A program made the position numbers and the translations under genes. The notes under the pieces were generated by a model. That model worked only from the letters and a program-made list of their open reading frames with translations. It was not told where the DNA came from and made no database searches. Below, in pieces: positions 30,433-40,951 of a DNA stretch of 64,000 nt. Location: positions 26,643,744 through 26,707,743 of the forward strand of contig CP154956.1 of assembly GCA_039621445.1 (NCBI GenBank), in the 5' to 3' direction. The stretch's first letter is position 1. Each line of letters starts with the position of its first letter. This stretch comes from Euglena gracilis. Taxonomy: Eukaryota > Euglenida > Euglenophyceae > Euglenales.

Positions 30433-30503
30433 GGTCCCACCCGGGATTGAACCGGGGATGTTGGAATCCAAGTCCCGGGTGCAGACCGCTACACTATGAG
30501 ACC
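30433..30503 (-). tRNA. tRNA-Gln-like sequence with TGG at the anticodon position
   Basis: A 71-nt cloverleaf has acceptor GGTCTCA/TGGGACC (one G-U), a perfect T arm CCCGG/CCGGG with TTCAATC loop, and A box TAGTGTAGCGG. The body resembles plant tRNA-Gln, but loop CTTGGAT puts TGG (Pro) at positions 34-36. The anticodon stem has two mismatches. It is a likely pseudogene or recent relic. Confidence 0.6.
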
Positions 30504-30888
30504 AATGAGTGAAAGCTAAAATGAAAACTATGTAAAAAATTGAGCCTTTCTCCTTTGTTGGTCCTGGGTCCGATTCCGTACGTCCGCCCAGCACCCTGTC
30601 CAGCCGTCCGTCCAGATGAAAGGAATTTTCTCTAGCCGTCCGTCCTCCACACCAGCCATGCAAAACTGGTATATATCTGCCCAAACTCGCGTGCACTGAG
30701 ACGCCTGCGCTTCCAAAGACCCATCCGGCCAGCCGGCCAGCCGGCCAGCCGGCCAGCCGGCCAGCCGGCCAGCCGGCTAGCTGGACCAAGTGCATTTTCT
30801 TCAGCCGTCTGGACCAAGCCCACAAGGTCAGCCGTCCGTCCGGACCTTCGCTTTTTTCACCAGCCGTCCGTCCGTCCGTCCGTCCGCC

Positions 30889-31849
30889 TCCCCAGGGTAA
30901 TCCTAGCGACCAAACTTGAACTGGTGGAAGCGTATTGCTCCACCAGGTCATCAAATGAAACGCGGTAGAGAATAACAAGTTGTCGCGCGCGCTCCTTCTC
31001 ATCCCTAGGGAGGCAATCAATGAATTCCATCTTGATCACCTCCGGGTTTGTGTCCTGGGTTGGCCCTTTTAATGCCCAGTAGTACTCCCAGTCCCGGAGA
31101 AACTGTCTCCATGTGGTTGGATCACCGTCCCATTGGGGTTTCACCTTGTTCGCGATTGCGATGGTCCCCTTGAAGTCTTTCTGAGGAACCCAATGACCCT
31201 CTGTGGTATTCCGCGGTTTTGGGCCTGGGTACGCTCGAGCACCAAGCGTATCCTTTCCGGATTCTTGTCGGAATCGCGAAATCTCTGGTGAAGGTGAATC
31301 CTGGTACCGGAAATCCGGTCGCAAACCCCGTTGGTCACCCGTAATACGGGGACTCTCCGGTGTGGGGGTATGTCGTGCATGCAACATGTGACCCACTCCC
31401 GGTGTACGGGTTTGGCTCATTCCACGCACAAGCATGGAATGATGGATTTCTTGGCGGAGACTTGGCGGAATCGCCGTGTTTTCCGAAAATTCGGTTCCCG
31501 TAATGGGAAATTCATCCGAAAACTGGGTTTGGGTTGTAGCCAAGGCCAATGGTGGCACAATTCGCGGAATCGCGGATTGTGACACTCGGGACACGGGTGG
31601 TGGTGGTGCATGTGCACCCAGAGCCGGGTTATGGAAACACGACTCTGGAACATTTGGCGCATCTTCGGCAGTGCATGCTGCCGAATTGCGGTGTGAAACA
31701 CGCTGTTGGTTGGACACATTATCCAAACCCACAGACAAGTCATGCACACTTTGCTCCAAATGCTCAACGAGTTGGAGTTGGCCGCAAATACGGTCAACTT
31801 CATCCTCCAAAGCGCGAGTACGCTTGCGGCAACGGGAAAAGTCATCCAA
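30889..31849 (-). pseudogene. gag of element B, capsid N-terminal part
   Basis: The frame starts with helical, charged sequence, passes a Pro/His-rich linker, and reaches a Ty3-like capsid start: FKGTIAIANKVKPQWDGDP, TTWRQFLRDWEYYW, NPEVIKMEFIDCLPRDEKERARQLV, SFDDLVEQYAS. It runs straight into the nested element after VARITL. The capsid resumes on the far side of the insertion at 29,119. Confidence 0.8.
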
Positions 31850-31882
31850 GTGCGGAATCCTTTCAGAAATTCCGGTAACATC

Positions 31883-33728
31883 TTAGACAAGTTTCCCGTG
31901 AGACTTATCCAATAATTGGAGTTGTCCCATTAATGCTTTTACAGCATTTGAGAGAATCTGCAAAGGTGATGTCACCTTGGTTGGTGTGGTGGTGGGTGCA
32001 ACCGGTGCAGGGTTATCCGACAACACGGTTGTGGTTCCCACGGGCAAATTTCCGGGTTGTGGCTTATCCAAAAACGCGGAAATTCGCTCATCCAACCTAG
32101 TAATCTCACATTGCGTGGATCGGGCATTCCGATTCACCGATTCCTCAAGCCGTAATAGGCTGTTGCAGAAATCTTGCAAGGTTTCCTGATTGTCAGTGAG
32201 CATGATTGTGATTGTCATAAAATGCATTGAAATCAGGGTTCTCGGTAATCCGGGAACTGGAACCTGCAGGTAGAGACTGCATTTCCGTTATTTTAGCAGA
32301 CACCGATGCATACCGGGTTTGGAGTTCTCCAATAGCAGTCTGAATACCGCTAATGTCCGGAACTCGGTGGGAAAGTGCGGAATAGCTTTGTTGCAAACCC
32401 GCAATGGCCGAGTTAATCCCGCCAATGTCGGATTGCAACTGCAACTGCAGGGAATCCTGCCGTTGTGCTACTTCCGCGACTTTCGCGCTCAGATTGGATA
32501 ATCCAACCCGATTTGCGTCACAATAGCAGGTTTTCTGCTCCAAACGGGAAAGTCGCTCCTCCAACTGCCGCAAATACGTGTGGGGAGCAAAATTCTCGTT
32601 GGCTTGTGACTGGAATTGCCGAAACTTTTCCGTTTCATCGCACAACTGCATAATGCGGTGTTGCGATTCATGGAAAGTTGCGGATAGGGTGGTGAAGTGG
32701 TCCATAGACACAAATCCACCAGTACTGGATGTTGCAGACGAGGAATCTCGTGCATGCAACTGTTGTTGCAAATGCAACAACGCGGATGAACAGGACTCCA
32801 TTTGTCCCGATAACTGTCGTAGTGAGTCATGCAAGTGCAGAAACTTGGAGTCATTCCGCGTTTCCGCTTCATGCATGCATTCACTAATTTGCCGGAAGTT
32901 TTGCGGGAGTTGTTGGCACATTTTGTCAAAGGTTTCCCGAAAGTTTGCAAGGTCAATACCCGCACTTTCGAAATTCCTCTGGCAATATTTGCCAACTTCC
33001 TGCAAGTAATTCCAGCAGTATTCCAGCTTGGTGAAGACATGTTTTTGGTTGTCCTCATCAAACTGAAGCACTTTGTTGAGTGCGGTTGCACAATCTGCAA
33101 CGCATTGTTGCACATGGTTGAACTGCCTCACAAGGGGGTGATCCCCTGGAAGCCGAGCAACGATATCCTGCACATCCTCAGCAGTGAGGAGCTCCCCAGT
33201 GCCCTTCCCATAGCCATCCATGGGTTGGGACGTACCAGAGAATTCTGGTACCTCTAGGCGAGTCTCCGGTTGCCAAGGTAGTGCGGGATAGCACCCAAGA
33301 TCGGGTGGTGGTGGCAAAGCTCTGTAAGGGCTTGCCGGTGGAAGAACGGGTGGTGGTTGAAAGAAACACGGGGTTTCTAGCCCACCATCACCAGAGAAGC
33401 CCGGTGGCGGAATCACCACAGGTCTCTCCGGTGTGTGCAGCTGCACCGTTGCCGCAGACAGAGGCGAATACCCCCGTTGTGGCAAGGTGAGTGCGGAAGA
33501 GGCCGCATTAGCCTCTGAAGCCAATGATGTGGAGGGCTCATCGCCGACCACTGTCAATGATGACAAATGTTGCAATTGTGACAATTGAGCCAAATGTGCC
33601 TCATCGGCGTGGGAACTGGAAGCACTTTCACATAAAAGCTTCCAATCCCCAGTTTCTTGGTCAATGTCTTGCAATGATGCCTGTAATAAGGCATAGTTGA
33701 ATTGATGGTTGGGGCCTGTGCTTTGCAT
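31883..33728 (-). pseudogene. gag of element B, N-terminal coiled-coil part
   Basis: From the first ATG at 33,728 (MQSTGPNHQFNYALLQ) there are ~510 codons. A Pro-rich stretch (PPPGFSGDGG) comes first, then more than 300 residues rich in Gln, Glu, Leu and His in heptad pattern (LRQLEERLSRLEQK, ISGIQTAIGELQTRYAS), an extended coiled coil. A frame break near 32,200 leads into a second piece (32,227-31,883) with the same character (LLRLEESVNRNARSTQ). All three elements have such a long coiled-coil Gag N-terminus. It starts ~280 bp after the LTR. Confidence 0.75.
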
Positions 33729-33920
33729 CTTTCTGATGACAAAAACAGCAAAAACCAACAAAGATAAGCAGTTGTGTTGGCACCAGTGGGGCTGTAACGG
33801 GTAATACTGTACAGAGCCTTCCGGAGCCTGCTCGTCTGCTTAGACGTTGACTAGAAGCCGGGAGCTGACGCTGCGACCGTGTAATAACGGTGCAGGGGCC
33901 CTCCGCTGCCAGTCAGCGTA

Positions 33921-34011
33921 GGATCGAACAAATCTGCTACCAAGTGTAATACCTGGTAGCCTTTCTTTCTGTGAAGTATGTGTAGGATCGTAACCAATCT
34001 GCTACCAAGTG
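33921..34011 (-). promoter_or_regulatory. Primer binding site of element B, present twice
   Basis: Minus strand just inside the 5' LTR reads CT then TGGTAGCAGATTGGTTACG (34,009 downward). TGGTA-CAGA plus GGTT-CGATCC fits the 3' end and T arm of a Met-initiator-type tRNA with a few changes. A second near copy lies 64 bp further in (33,921-33,945). The two-base gap between LTR end and TGG is normal. Confidence 0.8.
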
Positions 34012-34231
34012 TACGTCTGATTCCCAATTCCCCTTTCCCAATTCCCAAAAAGCCTTCGCTTTCGCCTTGGCGCACCTACTTGGGAACTGAAAATCAGAGT
34101 AACAGAAAAAACCCTTTTCCCACTTCCCAAGAAGCAAAGCACAGAGCAATGCAGGGAGGACGGACTGGATATCCAAGTCCGATCCGGAGAAAAGGAAGGA
34201 ACAAGAATATAAAAGAATAGAATAAAGAATA

Positions 34232-35888
34232 AACCCCCCCCCCCCGATTTAAACCGACCCCCCTTCTAAACCGACCTACCCTTCCAAACCGACCCATTGC
34301 AGAATTTCAACCAAAAAATAAATAAACCGACCCATGGCAAATTGAATGGCAAACATGCACAACATATTGCAAGCTGCCATCAGAAAGAGCGTCCAAGCTC
34401 ATCACAGGGGTATTTGTGGGTGAAATATGAGCGGATGGAGCGTTGTTTGGTTAGCGGCACACGGGACGGTGGAACGGACTCCGCACTGGAAGCCCGAACC
34501 TCCTCATCAAACTTTCTGACAATTTCGCCCAAAGGGTTATGAACAAAGGAAGGAAAAGTGAAGGGCTTAATGTCACGAACGGGTGAGGTGTATATGTATC
34601 CAAATTGAGCGAACTTTTTGTGGAGGGTTGGTTGAATGTCTTTGCGAGCATGCCCCTTTCACAACACCGTGCATTAGGATGCGACTGGCAAAAATCTCCC
34701 ATTATGAAAAGCAAGCTATTGAATGGCTAGATGCAGAGTGATCGGCATTTTGTGTGGGGCATCCGAATGTTCTCTTGCTCATCAGAAAGAGGCATAATTC
34801 AGAGTCTCAAGATGAGCTTCCGCAACAAGGAGGGTCATGGCAATGCGCTGGCCGGCTGCAGTCAATTTCCCCTTGCCATGCATCGCCAAAGCGAATTGTT
34901 TCCGATAATTCGACTTGAAGCGAAAGAACCAAAACGCATCAAGGAATTGGATGAAAGATGTCATTCCCTCTGGAACCCGGACTGGCACCAAATTCCGTTC
35001 CTTCATGGTGTCCTTCACCTCTTGTGTCCAATGTTGACGAGCAGAATCCATTACCAAAAGGGTTGGTTGTCCTTGAATCGGAAACCACTTCGAGAAAATG
35101 CTCACCATGGTTGCCCCATCAGTCACCCCAGACTCTTGGAAGAACACCTGAACTCGTGTGTCGTACAAGCGCAGCTCTCGCTCCGGCAAACGACCCAAAC
35201 CTTTGAAAATCAACACAGGCTTCAAACACACATGTCGACCGTCATTCATCACGCCAATGATGGGGAGATACGTTGCGAGCCTTTTGGCGTGCTTGGAAGG
35301 TTGGTTGGAAATTGACTCCCCAACATCGACGGCCAGCTTATGCTCAGCGCAGAAGCATAGGCGAGGTCATTTCGCAGAGTTACAAACCTGGTGATTTCCC
35401 CGTCAAAGGACAAGGGACACTCATCCAAGTTGAACACTCGGTCAGTTGCTCCAGCAGTTGTTCGTATGACAGTTCCTCAACCTCCAGCCCCTCATCCGGT
35501 TCTCCCTCATCACCTACACAGGTGGGGATGGGTTGTGGCAAAGCAAGGGGCAAAAAAGCGGCTCAACCAAAATTACACAACGATGAAAAGCAAAATCCAT
35601 CACGTTTCGTATGGGAGGGAAACAAACAGAGGCGTACCAAGTGAACCATCGCGCACCAAGCATAATTCGTTGTCAGAGGCGACGCTCGCCACCTCCGACC
35701 CCGATTCCTCCAGCTCCACATCACAAGCAAAAGTGGACAGGACGGTAGAGAGCGTGTCAGACATTGGCTGTGACAGGAGAAACACGAAGTCACCCTCTGA
35801 AACCGACCCCCCGTCCAACCGACCCCCTCCAGGATTTCCGCCAACCCAAAAGTCCTAAACCGACGGGTCGGTTTAAATGGGGGGGGGT
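34232..35888 (-). mobile_element. Pogo-like DNA transposon nested in the 5' LTR of element B
   Basis: The flanking TA dinucleotides (34,230-34,231 and 35,889-35,890) are one TA in the partner LTR. Inverted ends read ACCCCCCC...ATTTAAACCGAC on both sides. Four AAACCGACC copies follow the left end (34,251-34,330) and further copies precede the right end. The transposase fragments inside are on the minus strand. The TA duplication and a DD-type transposase place it in Tc1/mariner-pogo. Confidence 0.88.
34782..35437 (-). pseudogene. Pogo-like DDE transposase, broken
   Basis: One frame (35,437-35,249) has FNLDECPLSFDGEI with the first catalytic Asp in the N-x-DE setting. The next frame (35,252-34,782) has LKPVLIFKG, TLLVMDSARQHW with the second Asp, and VPEGMTSFIQFLDAFW with the third acidic residue (Asp) in the T-S-x-x-Q-x-x-D block. 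This is the DDE_1 layout of pogo/Tigger transposases. A frame break at ~35,250 and loss of the N-terminal DNA-binding part make it inactive. Confidence 0.85.
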
Positions 35889-36899
35889 TACCACCTTTGG
35901 AGAGAGAGAAGTGGACAGAAGCATACGCCTGGTACACACAATGTCAACTTCCTCTCCCTCCCCCTCCCCGGAAAGTTGGTTAGATGAGGAAGTACCTGCA
36001 GCGGGGGAACCGGGCGATTATTTCTCCCCCCCCCCCTGGTTTCCGGCTCCGTGGGGGGGGGGGATAATCAAAAAGGTATAGTAGTTTGAAAAAGCCAAGA
36101 GTGCAGATGCATACAATCGAGATGTTTCCTTGTGGCCTTCTGATCGTTTGACCGAGGCCAAACGTGTTTTGAATCTGAGTTTCGAAGCCAACTGAATTTG
36201 TATTTGGGGTGCAAATCCTGTTTGCAAAAAAAAAGTACAAACCCTCTTTTACGCTAAAATTTCAATGGAGAACAGACTTGCACTCCAAGATCACACTCTC
36301 GGAATGAACCCCTTTTGTGACGATATTATTTTTACCGTTGACCCAAATTTGTATTGGCAAAGCAAACTACCTGTGGCCCAAGAATTGGTTGAATTTGCTA
36401 TTTTTTTTTCACCATCTTAGCAAAGGCCGCAATCTTTCACGTAAGTAATTTTCATGAAATTTCACGGCTTTTGTAAGTAATTTCATGGACGGTGAAAAGT
36501 TCGTTTTTCATTGACTATTAATATTGCCGTCCTGCGAAAACCGCTCTGCTTCATTGTCCATGAACGGTGGCCCGGATGGTCAGGACCTACAAGGACATCC
36601 TAGCCGCCGACAGCTAACGCCCACGGGGAAATCCGTCCGTGTGAGAACAGTTGCGTTTGGGCGAACTTCCCTTTTTCCCCACCGTATTTTGGGTTCTGTC
36701 GAGGAAAAAAAAAGAACCAAGAAAACCTTTGGAATCCCCCCCCCCTGTCCAGAATCCCGTGACCAAAGCTGGTCCCAAAGTGGAGTAACCCCGCCGGGTC
36801 AGTAAAAAGAAAAAATGTACGGAAAAGAAAAAAAGTGAACCACCAAAAAATTCTCCTCAGTTTTTGTCTGAGTTTTGGGCTGGCCTGAAACTGTGGCCA

Positions 36900-37165
36900 A
36901 AACTGTTGTCCTAAACTGGCCCAATTGGCCCAAGATGTGGCACCAAACTGGCGTAAAAATGTTCCACTAAACCTGCCAAAACAGTTTCACCAAACTGGCC
37001 CCAAGATGTTGCACGAAAAAACTGGCCCCAAGATGTGGCCCCAAGATGTTGCACCAAAAAAACTGGCTCCAAAAGTTCGCACCAATCATCTGGCCCACTG
37101 GCCCCAAAACAAATGCGCCAAAATGGCCCCAAGATGTGATCCCCAAAACTGGCCCCTTTTCTTTT
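36900..37165. repeat. Irregular tandem repeat around ACTGGCCCCAAGATGT
   Basis: The motif AACTGGCCCCAAGATGT[GT] recurs six or more times with spacers of 10-40 bp. A related array in the opposite sense (GGTGCCA..GGTGTTGCCCAGTTT) is at 40,060-40,320. The two may be ends of one older element, but similarity is low. Confidence 0.7.
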
Positions 37166-37591
37166 CTTTCGCAGTTTAAAAAAACAAAACAAGCAAGAAA
37201 ACAAGCATCTCATGATGAAATGTTTGTGAAATCTGTCCACAGACATGTAACTTGTGACCCCACCAGGGGCGAAGTAGCTTCACAAGTAGCCCAACCAAGG
37301 GCTTGTCGCCGTGCTGCAGGCAGGCCTCTGCTCGACCGAGTGTGTATTTTTTCAGAGCAAAGGCCTAAGTGGACTGCCAAGTGGTACTAACCCTCTTTCC
37401 ACAACGCAAACAGTTCCTGCATTTCCACCTCATTATCGGCACTCTGTGTTTTCACCATAGGCAATCCCACACCGCTTCCACTCGAAGTGACATTGTGGCA
37501 CTGGGGATGGGGAGGGGGGGTAGGATTAGGAATGTAAGCCATTTCGCGAATGAGCAAAATCATGGCAAAAAACATCTGAACGGGGAAAACA

Positions 37592-37664
37592 CGCACAGAG
37601 TGGGATTTGAACCCACGACCTCCCAATTCTGGGGGGAATGCTCTAACACCCAAGCTATCTGTAC
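37592..37664 (-). tRNA. tRNA-like sequence, anticodon uncertain
   Basis: A perfect 7-bp acceptor (GTACAGA/TCTGTGC with one T-G), D arm GCTT/GAGC, T arm GTGGG/CCCAC with TTCAAAT loop, 73 nt in all. The anticodon arm lies on a C6 run and is mispaired. CAG or AGA could be read depending on one base, so it may be a real gene with a sequencing error or a pseudogene. Confidence 0.6.
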
Positions 37665-38946
37665 GCTGGAGTTCGGTAACAAAAAAAACGAGAAAGGCAG
37701 TAATGTAGGAGTAGTGCCCACGAGTAGTGTTCGCTGCCACTGTCCACCGCAGTGTCTGCACTTCATTGTCTTCACCTTTCCGTCTACATCTGTACGAATT
37801 TGCAGGTGCCACAGGCGGACACGGGCAGGGCATCTCGTGCAGGTGTGGGTGAGGAAAGTAGGACTCGCTGTTTATCGCGAGGCAACGGAAACTTTTTTCT
37901 TTTCAATTTTCTGAGATTTCATGAAAATGTGGAAAAATGCAATAAAACCGTACAAATTTCACTTTACTGAAATTTCAGGCCTTTTGAAAAGTTTTGGCCA
38001 TTGCTACACCATCTTTCTGCCGATGTTTTCTCACAGTTTTGGCACTTCTGACACAAGAATCAGTCGTTTGTGTCGGTGATCCGATCACAAGGAAGAAGAG
38101 CCATCATTTTCACTTCCTTTTGCTCTTTCCTCGGCTCCTAAAGGCATTTACCATTCCCCCCCCCCCCCGAGCTATTCCCATCCCCGGGACCCTTTACGGC
38201 CCAATGGGAACAGTGCCGGGGGGGGGACAGCTTGGGGGGACCTAGGTCCCCCCCCTCCGGAGCCATTCCCATACCCGACCCTCGGGCAACCTGAAAAGGG
38301 TCATTTTTGGCAACTTTTTTTCGCTGGTCGCAAAAAATGGTCAATTTTAAGCACTTTTACCAAAAAGTCATTTTGGAAAACGTCCCAAAAACGTCGATTT
38401 TTGAGCACTTTTTTGGGAAGTTTTTTGTCAAAAGTGCTATGACAGCGAGCTATTCTCGTCCCCCCTATGGGAATAGCTCGGGGGGGGGGACAGCTCGGGG
38501 GGGGGGCATGGTATGTGTGCGAAGGTTTTGAGATGGGTGGGGGTTTTTTTGGAGACATATAAGTGACATATAGGTATAGGTATAGGTATAGGTTGTCGAC
38601 ATATAGGTATAGGTCTTTTGCAGAACCTATACCTAGTGCCTCGGATGACAAAGCAACACTGGCAAAGACCGGAGACATAACATAAAAGGAAGGCAGCAAG
38701 AAGACTTCAGACAATACGTCGGCTTCACCAAGAGTTGCCACAAAAAACTCTCTTGCCCTCCCTGAGCAACCCAAGAGGGGATCAAGGAATGCAGCAAGAA
38801 GTGATATACAAAACTATCGTTCAACACATTTACACAAAGAAAGGCGACGACAAGGGAGGCTAGGCACAGTGGGGGGGGGGGGGCTGGGGGGGGGGCGAGC
38901 GGCCGCGCGGGGGGGGGGGGGCCGAGGGCGGCCGCGCGGGCGGAAC

Positions 38947-39028
38947 GCATCCTAAAATCGGTGATTTTCGGGTCCAAAAAGTGGTCATTTTTTGCCATTT
39001 TTGGGCCACTTTTGACCAAAAAAAGTGC
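38947..39028 (+). repeat. Dispersed repeat, plus copy (partner at 62,682-62,760, minus)
   Basis: GCATCCTAAAATCGGTGATT, TTCGGGTCC, AAAAAGTGGTCATTTTTTG and GGGCCACTTTTGACC form one block. The reverse complement of 62,682-62,760 matches it through about 80 bp with scattered differences. Confidence 0.75.
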
Positions 39029-40059
39029 TTTTTTGGCCGCGCTCAGAGCGCGCGGCCCCCAAATTTGCCCTTTTGTGTCCGAAAATGGTCATTTTTGGTC
39101 CTTTTTGGGCCTCAAAAAATCGCGATTTTTTCACCAAAAATTTTTTTCTTGGCTATGCTAGGCACAGTAGGGGGAGGGGGGGGGTCCAGGGGGGGGGGCG
39201 AGCGGCCCCGCGGGCGGCCGCGCAGGGGCCGCGCGTGGGGGGAGGGGGGGGGCGTCCCGGACCCCCCCGAGCGGCGCGCCTAGCCTCCAAGGAACAAGGA
39301 CTGCTCAAAGATGTGTTGTACAAAGATCTCACACAACGCCCGACCACCGTTACCAAACCTGTGGGACCCTAAGATGTCCAAAAGTCCAAAAATCGAGGGC
39401 ATGGGACCCATGCTCTCTCTCGCTACTCTCTCTCACCCTCGCACCACGCATGCATTTCGCTGTAAAATATCTCACCCACCCTGGACATTCGAAACTATTT
39501 TTGTTGAAAATTACTCTCGCCTTTTTTGAGGTTTGCCAAAGAATTCTCTCAATAAATGTACTTTTCTCTCCTACAGATCTCACTGGCAAGCAATTGTTGA
39601 AGTTTATGCTTGAGGTGAAATGAAGTCACTGGAAGGTCTTGAAAGTCTTGGAAGGTTGGTTGAAAATGTTGAGAAGCATGGATTGTTGAATTGATTATGT
39701 GTTATTGAGCGATCAGTCGAAGTAGTTTCGCTGTGCAGGTTTGCTTTCATCCCCTTGCAATCTTCTCATGTGATCTTTCTCGGGTGCAACACCCGTGAAG
39801 ATTTATTAGAACCTATATACGAAATATGCCACTTGGACCTCGGCATGTCCCTTGAAACTGGTCGACGGTTTTAAGTTTTGCACTGACATTGGTTTCTTTC
39901 AGCGTCTCAATTGCTTTGTTTTTTTCACTGAGAATTTGATCTGGTAATGTGGTGTGTCATTTTGGAAGGAATGTGAATGAGGCATGTGTGTCGTTGGTAT
40001 TTGTGTGTGGTGTTTCTTGTGGAGATGCGGTTGCCAATTTACCGCTGAACTTATTTTCC

Positions 40060-40320
40060 ACCAGTGGCCAGTTTGGGGACTGTCACAGGTGGTTCAATTT
40101 GGTGTTGGGGGGGGGGGCTGTCACAGGTGGTGCCCAATTTGTCACAGGTGGTGGCCAGTTTTGTGCCACGGGTGTTGCCCAGTTTTGGTGCCACAGGGGG
40201 GGTGTTGCCCGGTTTTACACAGGTGGTGGCCAGTTTGGTGCCACGGGTGTTGCCCAGTTTGGTCCCACAGGGTGTTGGCCAGTTTGGTGCCACAGGGGGG
40301 GGGGCTGGCACAAGTTGTGG
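40060..40320 (+). repeat. Tandem repeat of GGTGCCACGGGTGTTGCCCAGTTT-type units
   Basis: Seven or so loosely spaced units combine CACAGGTGGTGGCCAGTTT and CCACGGGTGTTGCCCAGTTT, with poly-G runs between. Confidence 0.8.
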
Positions 40321-40480
40321 GGTATAATTTTCTCTGAAAACCGGGTTTTCGGTGTACGTCATTGTTTCAAAACGACCTTTTTTGGGAGCGACCCATCGTG
40401 CCGGCAGTCGGGTCAGACCGAAAAAAATGACCGGGACGGTACAAATGCTCCAATGCCTCGGCGTAACTTTTTTTTATAAG

Positions 40481-40537
40481 AAAATCCGGGGTTCAATCCG
40501 TTTTCACACCGGAAACCAGGATTGAACCCCGGATTTT
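40481..40537. repeat. 19-bp perfect inverted repeat with 19-base loop
   Basis: AAAATCCGGGGTTCAATCC (40,481-40,499) pairs exactly with GGATTGAACCCCGGATTTT (40,519-40,537). The arms contain GGTTCAATCC, a tRNA B-box-like core, facing outward and inward. Confidence 0.9.
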
Positions 40538-40639
40538 TTTTAAAACCGTTAAGCAAATTCACGGGCTTCCCCACAGTAGACAAGGGGATCCTAACGAGTC
40601 CTCGTTCCTAACGAATTTCGCGTTTTTAGCGTCAACGGG

Positions 40640-40723
40640 TGAACTTTGACCGTCAACAGGTGCACTATAGTGCATCCGTTGACGGTGGAATCCGTTAACG
40701 GGTGCCCACATGGGAAATCGGGG
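40640..40723 (+). repeat. Left part of a 75-bp satellite split by the T-family unit
   Basis: The near-palindrome 40,653-40,682 and the following GGTGGAAT..GTTAACGGGTGCCCACATGGGAAATCGGGG match the repeats at 57,208-57,330 in the same orientation. It ends in AAATCGGGG (40,715-40,723), which is also the first 9 bp right of the T unit. Confidence 0.85.
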
Positions 40724-40951
40724 CACTAGGCGGTAGACTGGGGGGGGGGGTCCTGGGTGGTCGGCCGACTAGTCGGCCGACCACCCAATTGGTCGGCCGA
40801 CTAGGCCTGGTCGGCAGCTAGTCGGCGAGACAGGGAGGGGGGGGGTCCTGGGTGGTCGGCGGACTAGTCGGCCGACCACCCACTCTAATGTAGTTACGGG
40901 CCAGTCTCGCCGACTTTTTATGAAGAGAATTGTATGCAAACTAGTCGGTGG

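Larger units (their letters stand above)
29133..30888. mobile_element. Non-autonomous 1.76-kb element in gag B with 9-bp target duplication and two tRNA-like sequences
   Basis: The flanks are TCTCCAGGG (29,124-29,132) and TCCCCAGGG (30,889-30,897), a 9-bp duplication with one mismatch. The element begins GGCGGCTGGCCGTCCG and ends GTCCGTCCGCC, so the outer GGCGG/CCGCC are inverted. Both ends hold arrays of CCGTCCG and CAGCCGTCCGTCCGGACC motifs, plus a GCCGGCCA array at 30,726-30,780. Between them lie two minus-strand tRNA-like sequences and ~0.95 kb of AT-rich DNA with no convincing gene. A 9-bp duplication is typical of Mutator-like elements, so it is probably a non-autonomous member. Confidence 0.75.
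16028..35936 (-). mobile_element. Element B: ~20-kb chromodomain Ty3-like LTR retrotransposon with nested insertions
   Basis: Read on the minus strand, it runs 5' LTR (35,936-34,012, interrupted), primer site, gag, protease, Dam-like module, RT/RNase H, integrase, chromodomain, ~5 kb of accessory coding sequence, polypurine tract, 3' LTR (16,352-16,028). The LTRs share TGTAC...GTACA ends, and 217 of 220 aligned bases are identical in their main block. Removing the two nested elements leaves about 16.5 kb, long for a Ty3 element. No matching 5-bp target duplication is seen (left flank ATGAG, right flank CACAA), so an end may have been altered or recombined. Gag, protease, Dam-like and integrase frames are broken, and the RT/RNase H frame is open. 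Confidence 0.85.
34012..35936 (-). repeat. 5' LTR of element B, split by a nested pogo-like transposon
   Basis: The LTR sequence is 34,012-34,231 plus 35,891-35,936. It is TGTACG-ended on the inner side and GTACA-ended on the outer side, and matches 16,028-16,352. The intact site at 16,249 (AAAGAATACCACA) shows the unoccupied target of the nested element. Confidence 0.88.
35937..40639. other. Intergenic repeat-rich stretch without supported protein genes
   Basis: Poly-G/poly-C blocks, short tandem repeats, palindromes (GGGGGGACCTAGGTCCCCCC near 38,234-38,253), a TATAGG tract (38,570-38,635) and one tRNA-like sequence (37,592-37,664). Open frames here are short or low-complexity. Confidence 0.6.

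Noticed and set aside
30726-30785. GCCGGCCA array as a CRISPR-like repeat
   Set aside because: It is an 8-bp simple tandem repeat without spacers.
16028-35936. CAATG near both outer ends of element B as a target duplication
   Set aside because: It is two bases off the LTR border on one side and one to two bases off on the other, so a chance match is likely. I report no clean duplication.
36900-40320. Left (36,900) and right (40,060) ACTGG arrays as inverted ends of one 3.4-kb transposon
   Set aside because: Similarity is limited to short low-complexity motifs, and no target duplication or transposase was found between them.
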